NCBI GenBank assembly: GCA_017889635.1
Contig: JAGGAC010000017.1
Coordinates: 1 to 64,000, forward strand
Direction: 5' to 3'
Length of the DNA: 64,000 bases
Source: Bacillota bacterium
GTDB lineage: Bacteria; Bacillota; Negativicutes; Sporomusales; CTSoil-080
Below, one piece after another: positions 25,869 to 35,400 of the stretch. How positions within the stretch are numbered: position 1 is the first letter of the stretch; each line of letters opens with the position of its first letter. Made by a program: the position numbers and the translations under genes. The notes under the pieces are model-generated. The model was not told the origin of the DNA, ran no database searches, and saw nothing but the letters and a program-made list of their open reading frames with translations.

Positions 25869-26528
25869 ATGCGTATAACTAGCGCTAAGAAAAAGGAAAT
25901 ACTTAAAATATTGGCTGAAACATATCATGGTACTACCACAGCGCTCGAATATTCCTCCCCATTCGAACTATTGGTAGCGGTAGTCCTATCTGCACAGTGC
26001 ACTGATACAAGGGTGAATGTTATTACTGGCCGCCTGTTTCCTAGTTATAATACACCGGAAAAGATGCTAAAGTTGAAGGAAGCACAACTGGCCGAGCTTA
26101 TCCGGGACTGTGGGCTGTATCGAAGTAAAGCCAAGAATATAATTGGTGCTTGTGAAATGCTATGTCAGGAGTATGATGGCCAAGTACCGGATAGTTTCGA
26201 CAAGCTGATAAAACTGCCAGGTGTTGGCCGTAAAACGGCTAATGTACTTTTGAGTCAGTTGTTTAAAGTGCCGGCTATTGCAGTTGATACACACGTTTTT
26301 CGGGTCGCCAATCGACTAGGCTTGGCTAAAGGCGATACTCCTGTAATGGTAGAACAAGGTCTAATGAAGCTCATTCCACAGGAGGAATGGGGCGAAGCTC
26401 ATCATTGGCTAATCTGGCATGGACGAAAAGTTTGCAAGGCTCGCAAGCCGAATTGTTTGAGTTGTCCGCTAGTGAAACTGTGCCCGAGTGCTGAAAAAAG
26501 TCCTGCTTTAACAGCTGTAAAAATTTGA
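25869..26528 (+). CDS. nth: endonuclease III
   Basis: This DNA glycosylase/AP-lyase removes oxidised pyrimidines. The helix-hairpin-helix LPGVGRKTANV carries the catalytic Lys, and VDTHVFRVANRLGL carries the catalytic Asp. The C-terminal iron-sulfur signature is complete with the standard C-x6-C-x2-C-x5-C spacing (CKARKPNCLSCPLVKLC). The ATG at 25869 follows GGAGAGG and gives the usual ~220 residues; the open frame extends 34 codons further upstream, overlapping the previous gene, but this is not needed. Confidence 0.95.
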   Translation: MRITSAKKKEILKILAETYHGTTTALEYSSPFELLVAVVLSAQCTDTRVNVITGRLFPSYNTPEKMLKLKEAQLAELIRDCGLYRSKAKNIIGACEMLCQEYDGQVPDSFDKLIKLPGVGRKTANVLLSQLFKVPAIAVDTHVFRVANRLGLAKGDTPVMVEQGLMKLIPQEEWGEAHHWLIWHGRKVCKARKPNCLSCPLVKLCPSAEKSPALTAVKI

Positions 26529-26625
26529 TATTGACAATGCTAAGCAGGACATTTATATTAATATAGTAAAATTAATGCATAAATATAGAAATGACAGAAT
26601 AATTATGCGTGAGGGGGGATGGGCA

Positions 26626-27078
26626 GTGATTTACCGTAAGGCAGTTTTTAAGGATGTAGAGGAGATTCATAAACTGGTCAACGCTCACGCCGATGACGGG
26701 ATGATGTTGCCACGTTCGCGTAATGTGCTGTATGAAACGCTCAGGGACATGGTGTTGGCAGAGGAAGACGGTAGAATTATTGGTGTTGGGGCATTGCATC
26801 TAGTTTGGGACGAACTAGCCGAAATTCGTGCATTGGCAGTAAGCTCTGATAAAGCGCGGCAGGGGATTGGGCGGAGTATTGTTGAAAAGCTTACTAATGA
26901 GGCTAGGGAATTGGGTGTAAAAACTTTGTTTACACTGACATATCGAGATGACTTTTTTTGTAAATTAGGATTTAATGTTTTGCCTAAAGAGAAACTGCCG
27001 CATAAAGTGTGGAAAGAATGTATAAATTGTCCTAAGTTCCCCAATTGCGATGAAATCGCTATGATCAAGGACCTATAG
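26626..27078 (+). CDS. GNAT-family N-acetyltransferase (ArgA-like)
   Basis: About 150 residues with a GNAT fold: beta-strand EIRALAVSSDKARQGIGRSIVEKL carries the acetyl-CoA pyrophosphate loop (Q/RxxGxG). The opening IYRKAVFKDVEEIHKLVNAHADDGMMLPRS and the closing LPHKVWKECINCPKFPNCDE are characteristic of the stand-alone N-acetylglutamate synthase-like group. An arginine-synthesis role is therefore plausible but unproven. GTG 26626 is chosen because GAGGGGGGAT lies just upstream. The stop codon lies in an 11-bp tandem repeat. Confidence 0.82.
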   Translation: MIYRKAVFKDVEEIHKLVNAHADDGMMLPRSRNVLYETLRDMVLAEEDGRIIGVGALHLVWDELAEIRALAVSSDKARQGIGRSIVEKLTNEARELGVKTLFTLTYRDDFFCKLGFNVLPKEKLPHKVWKECINCPKFPNCDEIAMIKDL

Positions 27079-27090
27079 GGGACCTATAGG
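27069..27090 (+). repeat. tandem 11-bp direct repeat at the end of the GNAT gene
   Basis: GGACCTATAGG occurs twice head-to-tail (27069-27079 and 27080-27090). The first copy contains the TAG stop codon. It looks like a small slippage duplication. Confidence 0.7.
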
Positions 27091-27322
27091 AATCCATGGC
27101 AGAGGTAGATTAAAAAGTCTTTTGGCCAATATAGTTATTTAGTAGGATTAAAGTGTAATTGTTTAGCATTAAGATGTTGAACATTTGCACTTTAATTTTT
27201 CATGCGCAAATATGTAACTTGTATTTTGCGCAGTCAAATATATTATATATAAAGATACTGGAAAAATCCTGATTCGCTTTGAAGATCGTTATGTGATATT
27301 TATTGTTCTTGAAACCAAGATT
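27091..27322. other. AT-rich intergenic region
   Basis: No open frame with a ribosome binding site and no clear RNA structure is seen between the tandem repeat and the long inverted repeat. A short tract around 27180-27250 is very AT-rich. Confidence 0.35.
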
Positions 27323-27378
27323 CCCTGGTTAGATTAGAAGGAGTCACACTCGTGTGACTCCTTCTAATCTAACCAGGG
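27323..27378 (-). terminator. very long perfect hairpin downstream of the PBP gene
   Basis: 27-bp perfect arms (27323-27349 and 27352-27378) leave a two-base centre. The hairpin lies 24 bases past the PBP stop on the minus strand, so it probably ends that transcript, although the following sequence is not U-rich. It could also serve as a bidirectional barrier. Confidence 0.6.
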
Positions 27379-27402
27379 ATATAATTTTAGGAGAATTCAT
27401 GT

Positions 27403-29454
27403 TTATTTTGTTTGGGAGTAGATTTCTCTTTCTTGTTCTGATTGTTTAGGTTGTTCAGTTGGTTTTGGAATAGGTCTTTCTCTCTTAGGTGGAGAATAAT
27501 GAGTTTGTTGTGTTCTTTCAGATGGTACATTATTCTCTCTAGCCTGTTCGGCTGTTGTCAAATGTTTAGGGTTTCTGTCATCATTGTTCAGTTCAGAAGT
27601 ATCAATGATTCCGGCATTTGGATTAGTTTCGGCGCTTACAAGACCTTCTGGTTTCAAAAAGTCGCGCACCGGAATATCTTTTAAGGCTTCTTTCATGAAA
27701 TCATGCCATATCATAGCAGGAGTATCGCCGCCGGTTATACCTTGCAGAGAGGCATTGTTATCTTGGCCCATCCATACAGAACATACTAAATCGGGTGTAA
27801 ATCCTACAAACCATGCGTCAACATAATTGCTTGTAGTACCGGTTTTTCCAGCTGCTGGTCGTCCTATGTCAGCTGCAGTTCCGGTTCCTCTTGCAATAAC
27901 ACCTTTCATCATATCAATTAAGATGTATATTGTTTTCGGATTATAAACAGCTTGCTGATTGGGGGCAAATTCTCCAAGGAGTTTGCCATTACGGTCTTCA
28001 ACCTTAAGAATTGCCATTGGTTCCGACTTTATTCCCATGTTGGCAATTGTAGCATATGCACTGGCCATTTGTAATGGTGTAACTCCGTTCGTAAGACCAC
28101 CCAAAGCGCTTGCTAAATTAAGATCGCTTGCCGGGCCTGACGTTGAAAGCCCAGTTAATCCTAAAGTCTGAGCGGTTCGTAAAACCTTATCAATTCCTAC
28201 CTTTTGTGCCAACTTAACTGCAATGGTATTTATTGATTTTTCTATTGCTTGTCTTAAAGTGATAGTTCCTCTGTATTTTCCATCATAATTTGATGGTGAC
28301 CAATCATCAATCGATATTGGAGAGTCACTTACATATGTTGCAGCTGAAAAACCATTTTCAAGGGCAGTCAAGTATACAAACGGTTTAAATGATGAGCCGG
28401 GTTGGCGCTCAGCCATGACAGCACGATTAAAATGGTCGTCCCCTCGTCCTCCAACCATGGCTTTTATGTAGCCATTATTGGGATCAATTGCAACAATAGA
28501 AACTTGTGGTTGTTTGGTACCATTGGTGTCTGTTCGGTATGTTGGGATTTGTTTTATAGCTTGCTCTGCGGCTTTTTGAGCATCAATATCAAGTGTGGTA
28601 TAAACCTTTACTCCGGCTTTAAAGACCTGCTCAGCTCCATAACGATCAACCAATTGCTGCGTTATATACTCAATGAAATAAGATGCAAAAGAATCATTAG
28701 AATGATTTGAGGCTAAAACTATTTCTTCTCCTCGCGCTTGTTGCGCCTGCTCAGCAGAAATGTAATTATACTTTACAAGCTGATCTAAAACGATATTTTG
28801 AACTTCTTTTGCCGCTTTCATATTGGTACTTGGGGAATAATAGTTTGGACTTCGTGGAATGCCAGCTAACATCGACGCTTCGGCTAAAGTTAAATCTTCA
28901 GCATTTTTTCCAAAGTAAATTTGTGCTGCAGACTGTAAGCCATAGGCCCCTTTTCCAAAGTATATCTGATTTAGATACATTTCTAAGATTTCATCTTTTG
29001 TATATTTTTGTTCAATTTGAATAGAAAGAATAATTTCTTTGATTTTTCGTTTTAGTGTCCTGTCGTGTGTTAGAAGGGTATTTCTTGCAAGTTGTTGAGT
29101 AATTGTACTAGCTCCTTCATATAAACCGGCTCCTGTTAAGTTTGACCAAGCTGCTCTTGTCATCCCTCGAATATCTAGGCCAAAGTGAGAGTAAAACCTA
29201 ACATCTTCGCTTGCTATAAATGCGTTTTTTACGTAATTTGGCAACTTGTTAAATTTCACTGGAACTCTGTTTTCATCTGTGTTTACGATACCGATTAGTC
29301 GCCCTTTTACATCGTAAACTTGCGTAGAGATATGAGGACGCATATTGTCGCCTACGCTTGGAAGAGCCTTAATGGTTGCAGTTGCAATTCCCAAAAGAGA
29401 GCCAGTTATGGTAACAAACACAGCTAAAAGTATAAACATTACTTTCCTATACAT
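27403..29454 (-). CDS. class A penicillin-binding protein (PBP1A-type)
   Basis: A bifunctional peptidoglycan synthase. An N-terminal membrane anchor (about 5-28) is followed by the glycosyltransferase domain with the catalytic Glu in IASEDVRFYSHFG (about residue 84) and the EGASTITQQLARN motif. The transpeptidase domain has SxxK as GSSFKPF, SxN as SIN and KTG as KTGTTSN. A Pro/Glu/Gln-rich tail of about 70 residues closes the protein. ATG 29454 is preferred, with AAGGGGAA upstream, over an earlier in-frame start. Total length about 683 residues, normal for the class. Monocistronic. Confidence 0.94.
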   Translation of the reverse strand: MYRKVMFILLAVFVTITGSLLGIATATIKALPSVGDNMRPHISTQVYDVKGRLIGIVNTDENRVPVKFNKLPNYVKNAFIASEDVRFYSHFGLDIRGMTRAAWSNLTGAGLYEGASTITQQLARNTLLTHDRTLKRKIKEIILSIQIEQKYTKDEILEMYLNQIYFGKGAYGLQSAAQIYFGKNAEDLTLAEASMLAGIPRSPNYYSPSTNMKAAKEVQNIVLDQLVKYNYISAEQAQQARGEEIVLASNHSNDSFASYFIEYITQQLVDRYGAEQVFKAGVKVYTTLDIDAQKAAEQAIKQIPTYRTDTNGTKQPQVSIVAIDPNNGYIKAMVGGRGDDHFNRAVMAERQPGSSFKPFVYLTALENGFSAATYVSDSPISIDDWSPSNYDGKYRGTITLRQAIEKSINTIAVKLAQKVGIDKVLRTAQTLGLTGLSTSGPASDLNLASALGGLTNGVTPLQMASAYATIANMGIKSEPMAILKVEDRNGKLLGEFAPNQQAVYNPKTIYILIDMMKGVIARGTGTAADIGRPAAGKTGTTSNYVDAWFVGFTPDLVCSVWMGQDNNASLQGITGGDTPAMIWHDFMKEALKDIPVRDFLKPEGLVSAETNPNAGIIDTSELNNDDRNPKHLTTAEQARENNVPSERTQQTHYSPPKRERPIPKPTEQPKQSEQEREIYSQTK

Positions 29455-29650
29455 ATACTTCCCCTTTTCAAAATACCTAGCGAGTAACAACTTTCATTCA
29501 TAATATGAAGAGTTTTTTGACAATTTAAGATAAAGTTCTATTATATTTTAATATGTAATATAAAGCATTACAATAGTATTTAGATTGTGTTTAAATTCTG
29601 TTTAAAATTAAACTAGGGTAATATTATTATAAAATCGATAAAGAGTGGTA

Positions 29651-29710
29651 ATGTTATCCAATTTAAAGGATGTACTGAATTATATTGAAGCAAAGGGATT
29701 AGAAGCGTAG
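29651..29710 (+). CDS. candidate 19-residue peptide ending in a terminator
   Basis: ATG 29651 opens a 19-codon frame, MLSNLKDVLNYIEAKGLEA, preceded by AAAGAGTGG. It would form an amphipathic helix. Its last codons and stop lie within the 5' arm of a palindromic terminator, so the whole unit is a very short independent transcript. A leader peptide, a small RNA that happens to contain an ORF, or chance are all possible. No function is proposed. Confidence 0.35.
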   Translation: MLSNLKDVLNYIEAKGLEA

Positions 29711-29736
29711 CTAATTGCAATTAGCTACGCTTTTTT
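29703..29736 (+). terminator. palindromic terminator
   Basis: 30-base perfect palindrome (29703-29732), arms 15 bp, followed by TTTT. It overlaps the stop of the 19-codon frame, and is about 140 bases before the REC-GGDEF gene. Confidence 0.75.
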
Positions 29737-29875
29737 AGCATTTTTGCCTAGTGGTTAGAAACTAGCAATTGAATGTAGGAATTTGGAGAAAAATGTCGAA
29801 ACGTATATAAGTTAATTAAGGGAATTCTATCGTAAGCAATCACCATAACTAAATGGAACATTTGAGGTGGATTAA

Positions 29876-30787
29876 GTGTGCAATACAGAAATAAAAGAAA
29901 AGATTTTAATTGTCGATGATTCCCGCTTAAATATTGAATTAATTAAGAATATTTTAATTTACGACTACGATGTTATAACAACTACGTCAGGCAAAGAAGC
30001 TATGGTTATACTTGGTAAGGAAAATGTAGATTTGATTCTTTTGGATATTATTATGCCGGAAATAGATGGTTTTCAGTTATGCAAAATGATAAAACAGGAT
30101 TCGCAGATATGCAATATACCAATAATTTTTATCTCAGCAAGATTTGATGAAGAGCATGAAACAAGAGGACTGGAATTGGGGGCGATTGATTATATTCATA
30201 AACCTATTAGCCCATCAATAGTAAAAGCGCGAGTTAAGAATCATTTAGAGCTGAAGCGATATAGAGATATTTTAGAAAAGCAGTCGAGAATCGATGGTCT
30301 AACCGGTATTGCTAATAGGCGGTATTTGGATGAAGTTTTAAATATAGAATGGAAACGCGCATTAAGAAACGGGGATACATTAGCATTAATATTATTAGAT
30401 ATTGATTATTTTAAAAAATATAATGATTATTATGGGCATTTAGTGGGTGACGATTGTCTTAGAGAAGTTGGAAAAATTTTGCTTGAGTCAGTGAAACGGG
30501 AGACTGATTTTGTAGCGCGTTATGGCGGAGAGGAATTTGTGGTATTATTGCCATCTGCAAAGTTAGGGGGAGCTCTGAAAGTAGGGGAACGAATAAGAAA
30601 GAGTATTGAAGAAGCGAAGATAGAACATAAAAAATCTGATACAAGTGATTATGTAACTGTAAGTATTGGTATTGCATTGCAAAAGCCTTCTCGTGATCAA
30701 GTGTGTAGTTATCTGGTGGAAATGGCGGACAAGGCATTATATAAAGCAAAAAATGAAGGGCGAAATAGAATAATGCTTAGCAGTTGA
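29876..30787 (+). CDS. response regulator with GGDEF output (diguanylate cyclase)
   Basis: An N-terminal receiver domain (about 8-125) with the phospho-accepting Asp in LILLDIIMPEIDG and the Lys in HKPIS. A GGDEF domain (about 140-300) follows, with the RYGGEEF active site. An RETD (RxxD) inhibitory site lies five residues upstream. Phosphorylation should promote dimerisation and c-di-GMP synthesis, like a short PleD/WspR. No kinase gene is adjacent. The start is GTG 29876 behind TGAGGTGG. This is the second cyclase in the window. Confidence 0.92.
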   Translation: MCNTEIKEKILIVDDSRLNIELIKNILIYDYDVITTTSGKEAMVILGKENVDLILLDIIMPEIDGFQLCKMIKQDSQICNIPIIFISARFDEEHETRGLELGAIDYIHKPISPSIVKARVKNHLELKRYRDILEKQSRIDGLTGIANRRYLDEVLNIEWKRALRNGDTLALILLDIDYFKKYNDYYGHLVGDDCLREVGKILLESVKRETDFVARYGGEEFVVLLPSAKLGGALKVGERIRKSIEEAKIEHKKSDTSDYVTVSIGIALQKPSRDQVCSYLVEMADKALYKAKNEGRNRIMLSS

Positions 30788-31086
30788 TATTTAAATGATC
30801 TTGTTTTACTACTAAAGATAAAGCTATTATGTAGACAAATTAACTCCGTACTGTAAAGACTTAGTTAATTTGTCTACATTGAAAGAATGAGTATTTTTCC
30901 TGTGGTTTAAGTTATTTTGCCAAAAATATCGATTTGATGGCTTGGAGGAGGATTTTATGGCAAGATGAGGAAATAAATCAATGTAGCTTACTGCTATAAG
31001 TAGTATGGCCTTGTTATATATGGAAGAAGCTGTCGAGTGGCGATAGATGAATATGATATAATTGTATAGACACAAATATTTAGGGA
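30788..31086. other. intergenic region with a 15-bp inverted repeat
   Basis: About 300 bases with no convincing gene. A consensus ribosome binding site (GGAGGAGG, about 30943-30950) precedes ATG at 30958, but the frame closes after three codons (ATG GCA AGA TGA). Apart from this and the inverted repeat at 30831-30877 I see nothing. Confidence 0.4.
30831..30877. repeat. 15-bp perfect inverted repeat
   Basis: GTAGACAAATTAACT (30831-30845) and its complement (30863-30877) enclose a 17-base loop. No U-rich tail is present on either strand, so it is not an obvious terminator. An operator or small RNA element is possible. Confidence 0.5.
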
Positions 31087-32433
31087 GTGGTATTGTTTTT
31101 GGATACTGATCCAGTTGGGCTTAAATTGTTTGTTATATTGTTGATGATTTTTGCGAATGGCCTGTTAGCCATGGCGGAGATCGCAATAGTGTCATCGCGC
31201 CGGATGCGGCTTGAGATTCTTGTTGCTGAAGGGACGCGGGGTGCTAAGGCTGCTTTAGCATTGGCGAATGATCCGAATCAACTTCTGGCGGTTGTACAAA
31301 TCGGTATTACGTTGATTGGTGTTTTGACAGGAGCATTTGGTGGTGCAACCCTTGCGGCTGGTTTCGCAAAATACTTAAATAATGTAGCAGTTTTAGCTGC
31401 ATATAGTGAGACACTTAGTTTGGTTATCGTAGTTGCTGGTATTACATTTTTTTCATTGCTGATTGGTGAAATGGTGCCTAAAAAGGTGGGTTTGAATAAT
31501 CCTGAGCCTATTGCTTGTATGCTTGCAGTGCCAATGAGACTATTAGCACAAGTTGCGGCGCCGCTGGTAAAAATCATCAGCTTTTTAACTGAGTCGATTA
31601 TTAATCTCTTCGGACTACCTCGGACGTCTGAAACGGCGGTAACAGAAGAGGAAATTAAGGTTCTTATTGCTGAGGGGGCTCGTAATGGGACTTTTGAAGA
31701 ATCAGAAAAAGAAATGGTGGATAAGGTTTTCCGATTAGGAGATATGAAAATCAGTGGACTGATGAGGCCGCGTACACAATTGGAATGGTTGGATACGGAA
31801 GATAGTGAAGATAATAATTTTCATATCTTAATTGAAAGTGGTTATTCTTGTTTCCCTGTGGCCAGAGGAAGTCTTGATGAAGTTTTGGGAGTTGTCTATG
31901 CTAAAGATTTGCTAGCTGGCAAGCTGTTAAATGGCAAGCTTGATATTGAAGCTGCTCTTAAGGCTCCGCTTTATGTGCCGAAGAGTGTGAAAGTTATGCG
32001 GATGCTGGAGATGTTCAAGCAGTCGGGCAATCATATTTCTTTTGTTATTGATGAGTATGGGGGATTTCAGGGAATAGTGACCCTTGATGATATAATGGAA
32101 GAACTTATTGGTGATGTGGTGATCGAGGATACAGCAGAAGAACCGGAGATAATTCTTCGTGATGATGGATCCTGGTTAATGGACGGCATGCTTGGCATCG
32201 AAGAATTAAAAGAGTTTTCTGGTGTAGACGAACTGCCGGGAGAGGATCGTGATCACTTTCAAACGCTGGGGGGGTTCGTTGTATCTTATTTCGGATATAT
32301 TCCAGAGATTACGGAAGGCTTTGAATGGAATGGTATGCGATTTGAGGTGGTAGATATGGATCGCGTACGTGTCGATAAGGTATTGGTGTCCAAAATTTTT
32401 ACCACTGAAAGTGTAAATGGCATTGTCGGATAA
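31087..32433 (+). CDS. CorC/HlyC-type membrane protein (DUF21-CBS-CorC)
   Basis: The protein has the full three-part architecture: a DUF21 transmembrane domain (about 1-195, four helices), a pair of CBS domains (about 215-335) and a C-terminal CorC_HlyC domain (about 350-435). Such proteins (YqhB/YrkA/MpfA-like) are linked to magnesium/cobalt export; many are loosely called hemolysins. The start is uncertain among GTG 31087 and nearby TTG codons at 31093 and 31099, all behind AGGGAG. A terminator follows closely. Confidence 0.88.
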   Translation: MVLFLDTDPVGLKLFVILLMIFANGLLAMAEIAIVSSRRMRLEILVAEGTRGAKAALALANDPNQLLAVVQIGITLIGVLTGAFGGATLAAGFAKYLNNVAVLAAYSETLSLVIVVAGITFFSLLIGEMVPKKVGLNNPEPIACMLAVPMRLLAQVAAPLVKIISFLTESIINLFGLPRTSETAVTEEEIKVLIAEGARNGTFEESEKEMVDKVFRLGDMKISGLMRPRTQLEWLDTEDSEDNNFHILIESGYSCFPVARGSLDEVLGVVYAKDLLAGKLLNGKLDIEAALKAPLYVPKSVKVMRMLEMFKQSGNHISFVIDEYGGFQGIVTLDDIMEELIGDVVIEDTAEEPEIILRDDGSWLMDGMLGIEELKEFSGVDELPGEDRDHFQTLGGFVVSYFGYIPEITEGFEWNGMRFEVVDMDRVRVDKVLVSKIFTTESVNGIVG

Positions 32434-32437
32434 AGGG

Positions 32438-32463
32438 GGCAAGGCGAGTAGCCTTGCCTTTTC
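32438..32463 (+). terminator. intrinsic terminator of the CorC-type gene
   Basis: An 8-bp stem GGCAAGGC/GCCTTGCC with a 5-base loop is followed by TTTTCT. Confidence 0.75.
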
Positions 32464-32481
32464 TCAATATGGAGGAATGCT

Positions 32482-35400
32482 ATGCATAATTTGTATTGTT
32501 CACCGCTTGGTGAGACAGTAAGAGACAAGTTTGCGCACAGCATGGCTGATGCTGGTCGATATGGCGCTGGGCAGGAAACGGTTTATCTTTTGCCTAGCAT
32601 CTATCTTTTGAAGGATGTGCGCAAAACACTCCGTATGGCGAACGATGGACATGAGCAACCGAAATTAATGTTATTTGATGATCTGGTTACCGAAATTGTA
32701 CGGGCGGCTGGTGGGCGACAACGGGTTATGAGTCGTGTAAATCGTCAACTAATGATGGAAAAGGTGCTGGAGGATTTAGCGGCTTGCGGGAGGTTGCCAT
32801 ATTTCAGTTCAATAACGTCCTTTCCTGGATATGTTGGAACAGTGAATGCGTTGTTGACAGAGATAAAGCGATCAGGGACTTTGCCTGAAGAATTCAAGGT
32901 AGCTGCTGAGGCTGCTGCCGAGGCCAGAGGCTGGCAGGATAAAGACAGCGAGGTTTTTGCTATTTATGCGCTGTACCAGGAGCGGCTTAAGGAATATGGA
33001 TTGGCCGACATGGAGGAAATGTACTTTTTGGCAATTGAGGCTTTGATGGAAGGTCGATGGGAGTTACCTTACCGTCAGCTTTATATAAGCGAATTTGATA
33101 TTTTAACGCCGATGCAGCTAGAAATTGTGCGCCAACTTAGGCCGCTACTTAAGATTAATATTGGGATTATGTACGAAAAAAACCGACCAGGGGTGTTTAA
33201 AGCTGTAGAGCCAACATATGCAGCGCTGGTGGGGGCTGGATTTAATCCAATTTTTTTGCCTGCAAGACGTGAGAGCACTCGCAGTTTGAAGCATGTCAGA
33301 AATAATTTATATTCTGTTGGAATAGATGCAGGTTCAACGGACGGACAAATAAAAGTAGTTTATACGCCAAATCCGGAAAAAGAAATGGCGGTTATAGTAA
33401 GGCAAATTAAGCAAATGGTCCTAAAAAATGAGTTTTCATTAGAAGATGTTGTTGTCGTGGTGCGTGAGAAGGGAAGATATGCCGATTTTCCCAGGGTGTG
33501 TTTCGACTATAATTTGCCAGTAGACTTAGAAAGTACGGAGTGTCTTGCCACTCAGCCATTGTTTAATATGCTGACAGCGATGCTGGAAGCCAAAGCAGAC
33601 GGTGGCTCACGTGAGATGGTATTGAATGTACTCAAAAATCCATTGGTGGAAGCTGCTTTTGGGATTGATGCCGAAGCGGTTGAACACCGGTCATTGGAGC
33701 TTGTTATCAGTGGCTGGACTGAGTGGTTGGAATTGGCCGGATTTTTAGAATCTGATGGTGCGGAAGTTACTGCCTTTTGCAGTCTTATTAATAGTTGGCC
33801 ATCAAGCGGTTGGTGTGAGCAGTGGACTGCTGTTCTTGGTACGTTTCTACAAAAGTTAAACATTCCAGCTAAACTGGGCAGTGATTTTCGGCAAGGAATG
33901 TTAGATCTGTGTGCTTTAAAGGCAGGTTTGTCAGCTTTTAAAGCAACGGAGGAGCTTATGGAAGAGTTGGCTGATGATTTTCTTATTGGGGGCCAGCAAG
34001 ACCGGTTGCTTTCAGCGACGGAGTTTCTCCGCTATTTTCGTCAAGCGGCGGCAGAGAAAAAACTTGGAGGAAATGAACGAGAAAACGGTGGCGTAAAAAT
34101 AGTAACTCCTGCTGAGGCACGGGGAGTGACTTGTAGAGCTACTTTTGTCCTAGGTCTTGCTGATGGCGAGTTTCCGCGGCGGGAACGGGACAGCTGGTTG
34201 TATGATGAACGTGAGCGTGGGTTATTTAAGGACTTGGGGCTGGAGCTTATGACGGCTTCTTTTAGGCGTTCAGAGGAGGATTTGTATTTTGCGGTGGCGG
34301 CAGCGATGGCGGAAGAGTTTTTGGTTATAAGCGCGATGGAAGATGTCGAGACAATGCCCTCACCATATGTAGATGAAATTAGACGGCTGTTTTTGCCAGA
34401 AACACTGGCGGTGGAGCGGTATACAGTAAGCGATATTTTTCCGAGTGATTATCAATATATTTATGCGGCGAAAGAGTTGGCTGGCCGGGCACTTTGTGAT
34501 AGTTTTGGCAAGAAGAAGACAAGCTTTGAAGCAAGAACTATGTTAAAGTATGTTTTGACGGAGATTGTTGATAACGATTTTATGCGCCGAGTTGTTGCCG
34601 AGGCAGAGCGTTTGGGGGGAGGGGTAAGCAGTTATAATGGTATCTTGACAAACAATATAGCAGCGGCAACATGGAAGGAAAGTTTTTTAGGCCGATACAG
34701 TATTAGTGCTTTAGAAGATTATGCAGTATGTCCGTTTAACTATTTTGCTAGCCGGGTACTTAAACTTAATGAATGGGAAGAAAAAGAGGAAGAAGCGGGC
34801 GGAGATGTCATCGGAACAGTATATCACGAAGTATTGGCGACCTTCTTGCGATCCCATTTAGGCATCCGCCTGAGAAACGAAAATATTGAACAGTATTACA
34901 CTGAACTGGTGGCGGCGCTTGATGCTGTGTCTAATCGGCTTATTAAGGCGAAAGGTATTGTTTCTCCCAAATGGTGGGATTATCGTCGTCGCCATTTGAT
35001 GCAGGCGCTAAGGCGGTGGCTAAATTTTGAGTTGATGGAAGAAAATTCTGAAGGTCTTGCCTTTACTCCGGCTTGGTTGGAGTGGGGGTTTGGTTTGCCG
35101 GTGACTAATGATATGGATGAGGCATCGACTGTTACGCCGCTGACCATGATGATAGATGGTAATCTTATTGAGGTAGTCGGTAAGGTTGATCGCATTGACC
35201 GAGCCGGTGACATTTTAGTGGTTGTTGACTATAAACGCAAGAACTGTCCACAGTTCTCAGCTTTGAAACAAGGCACTGATTTGCAGGCGGCTCTCTATAT
35301 AATGGCGGTAGAACAGCTCTTGTGTTCAGCAAACAAAAAGGTGGCCGGAGGTGGCTATTATTCTGTGGAAGGCGGCAAAAAGGACGGCGGAATGTGGCGT

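Noticed and set aside
30958-30969. Strong ribosome site followed by ATG GCA AGA TGA
   Set aside because: Only three codons; no downstream frame continues, so no gene or clear pseudogene can be supported.
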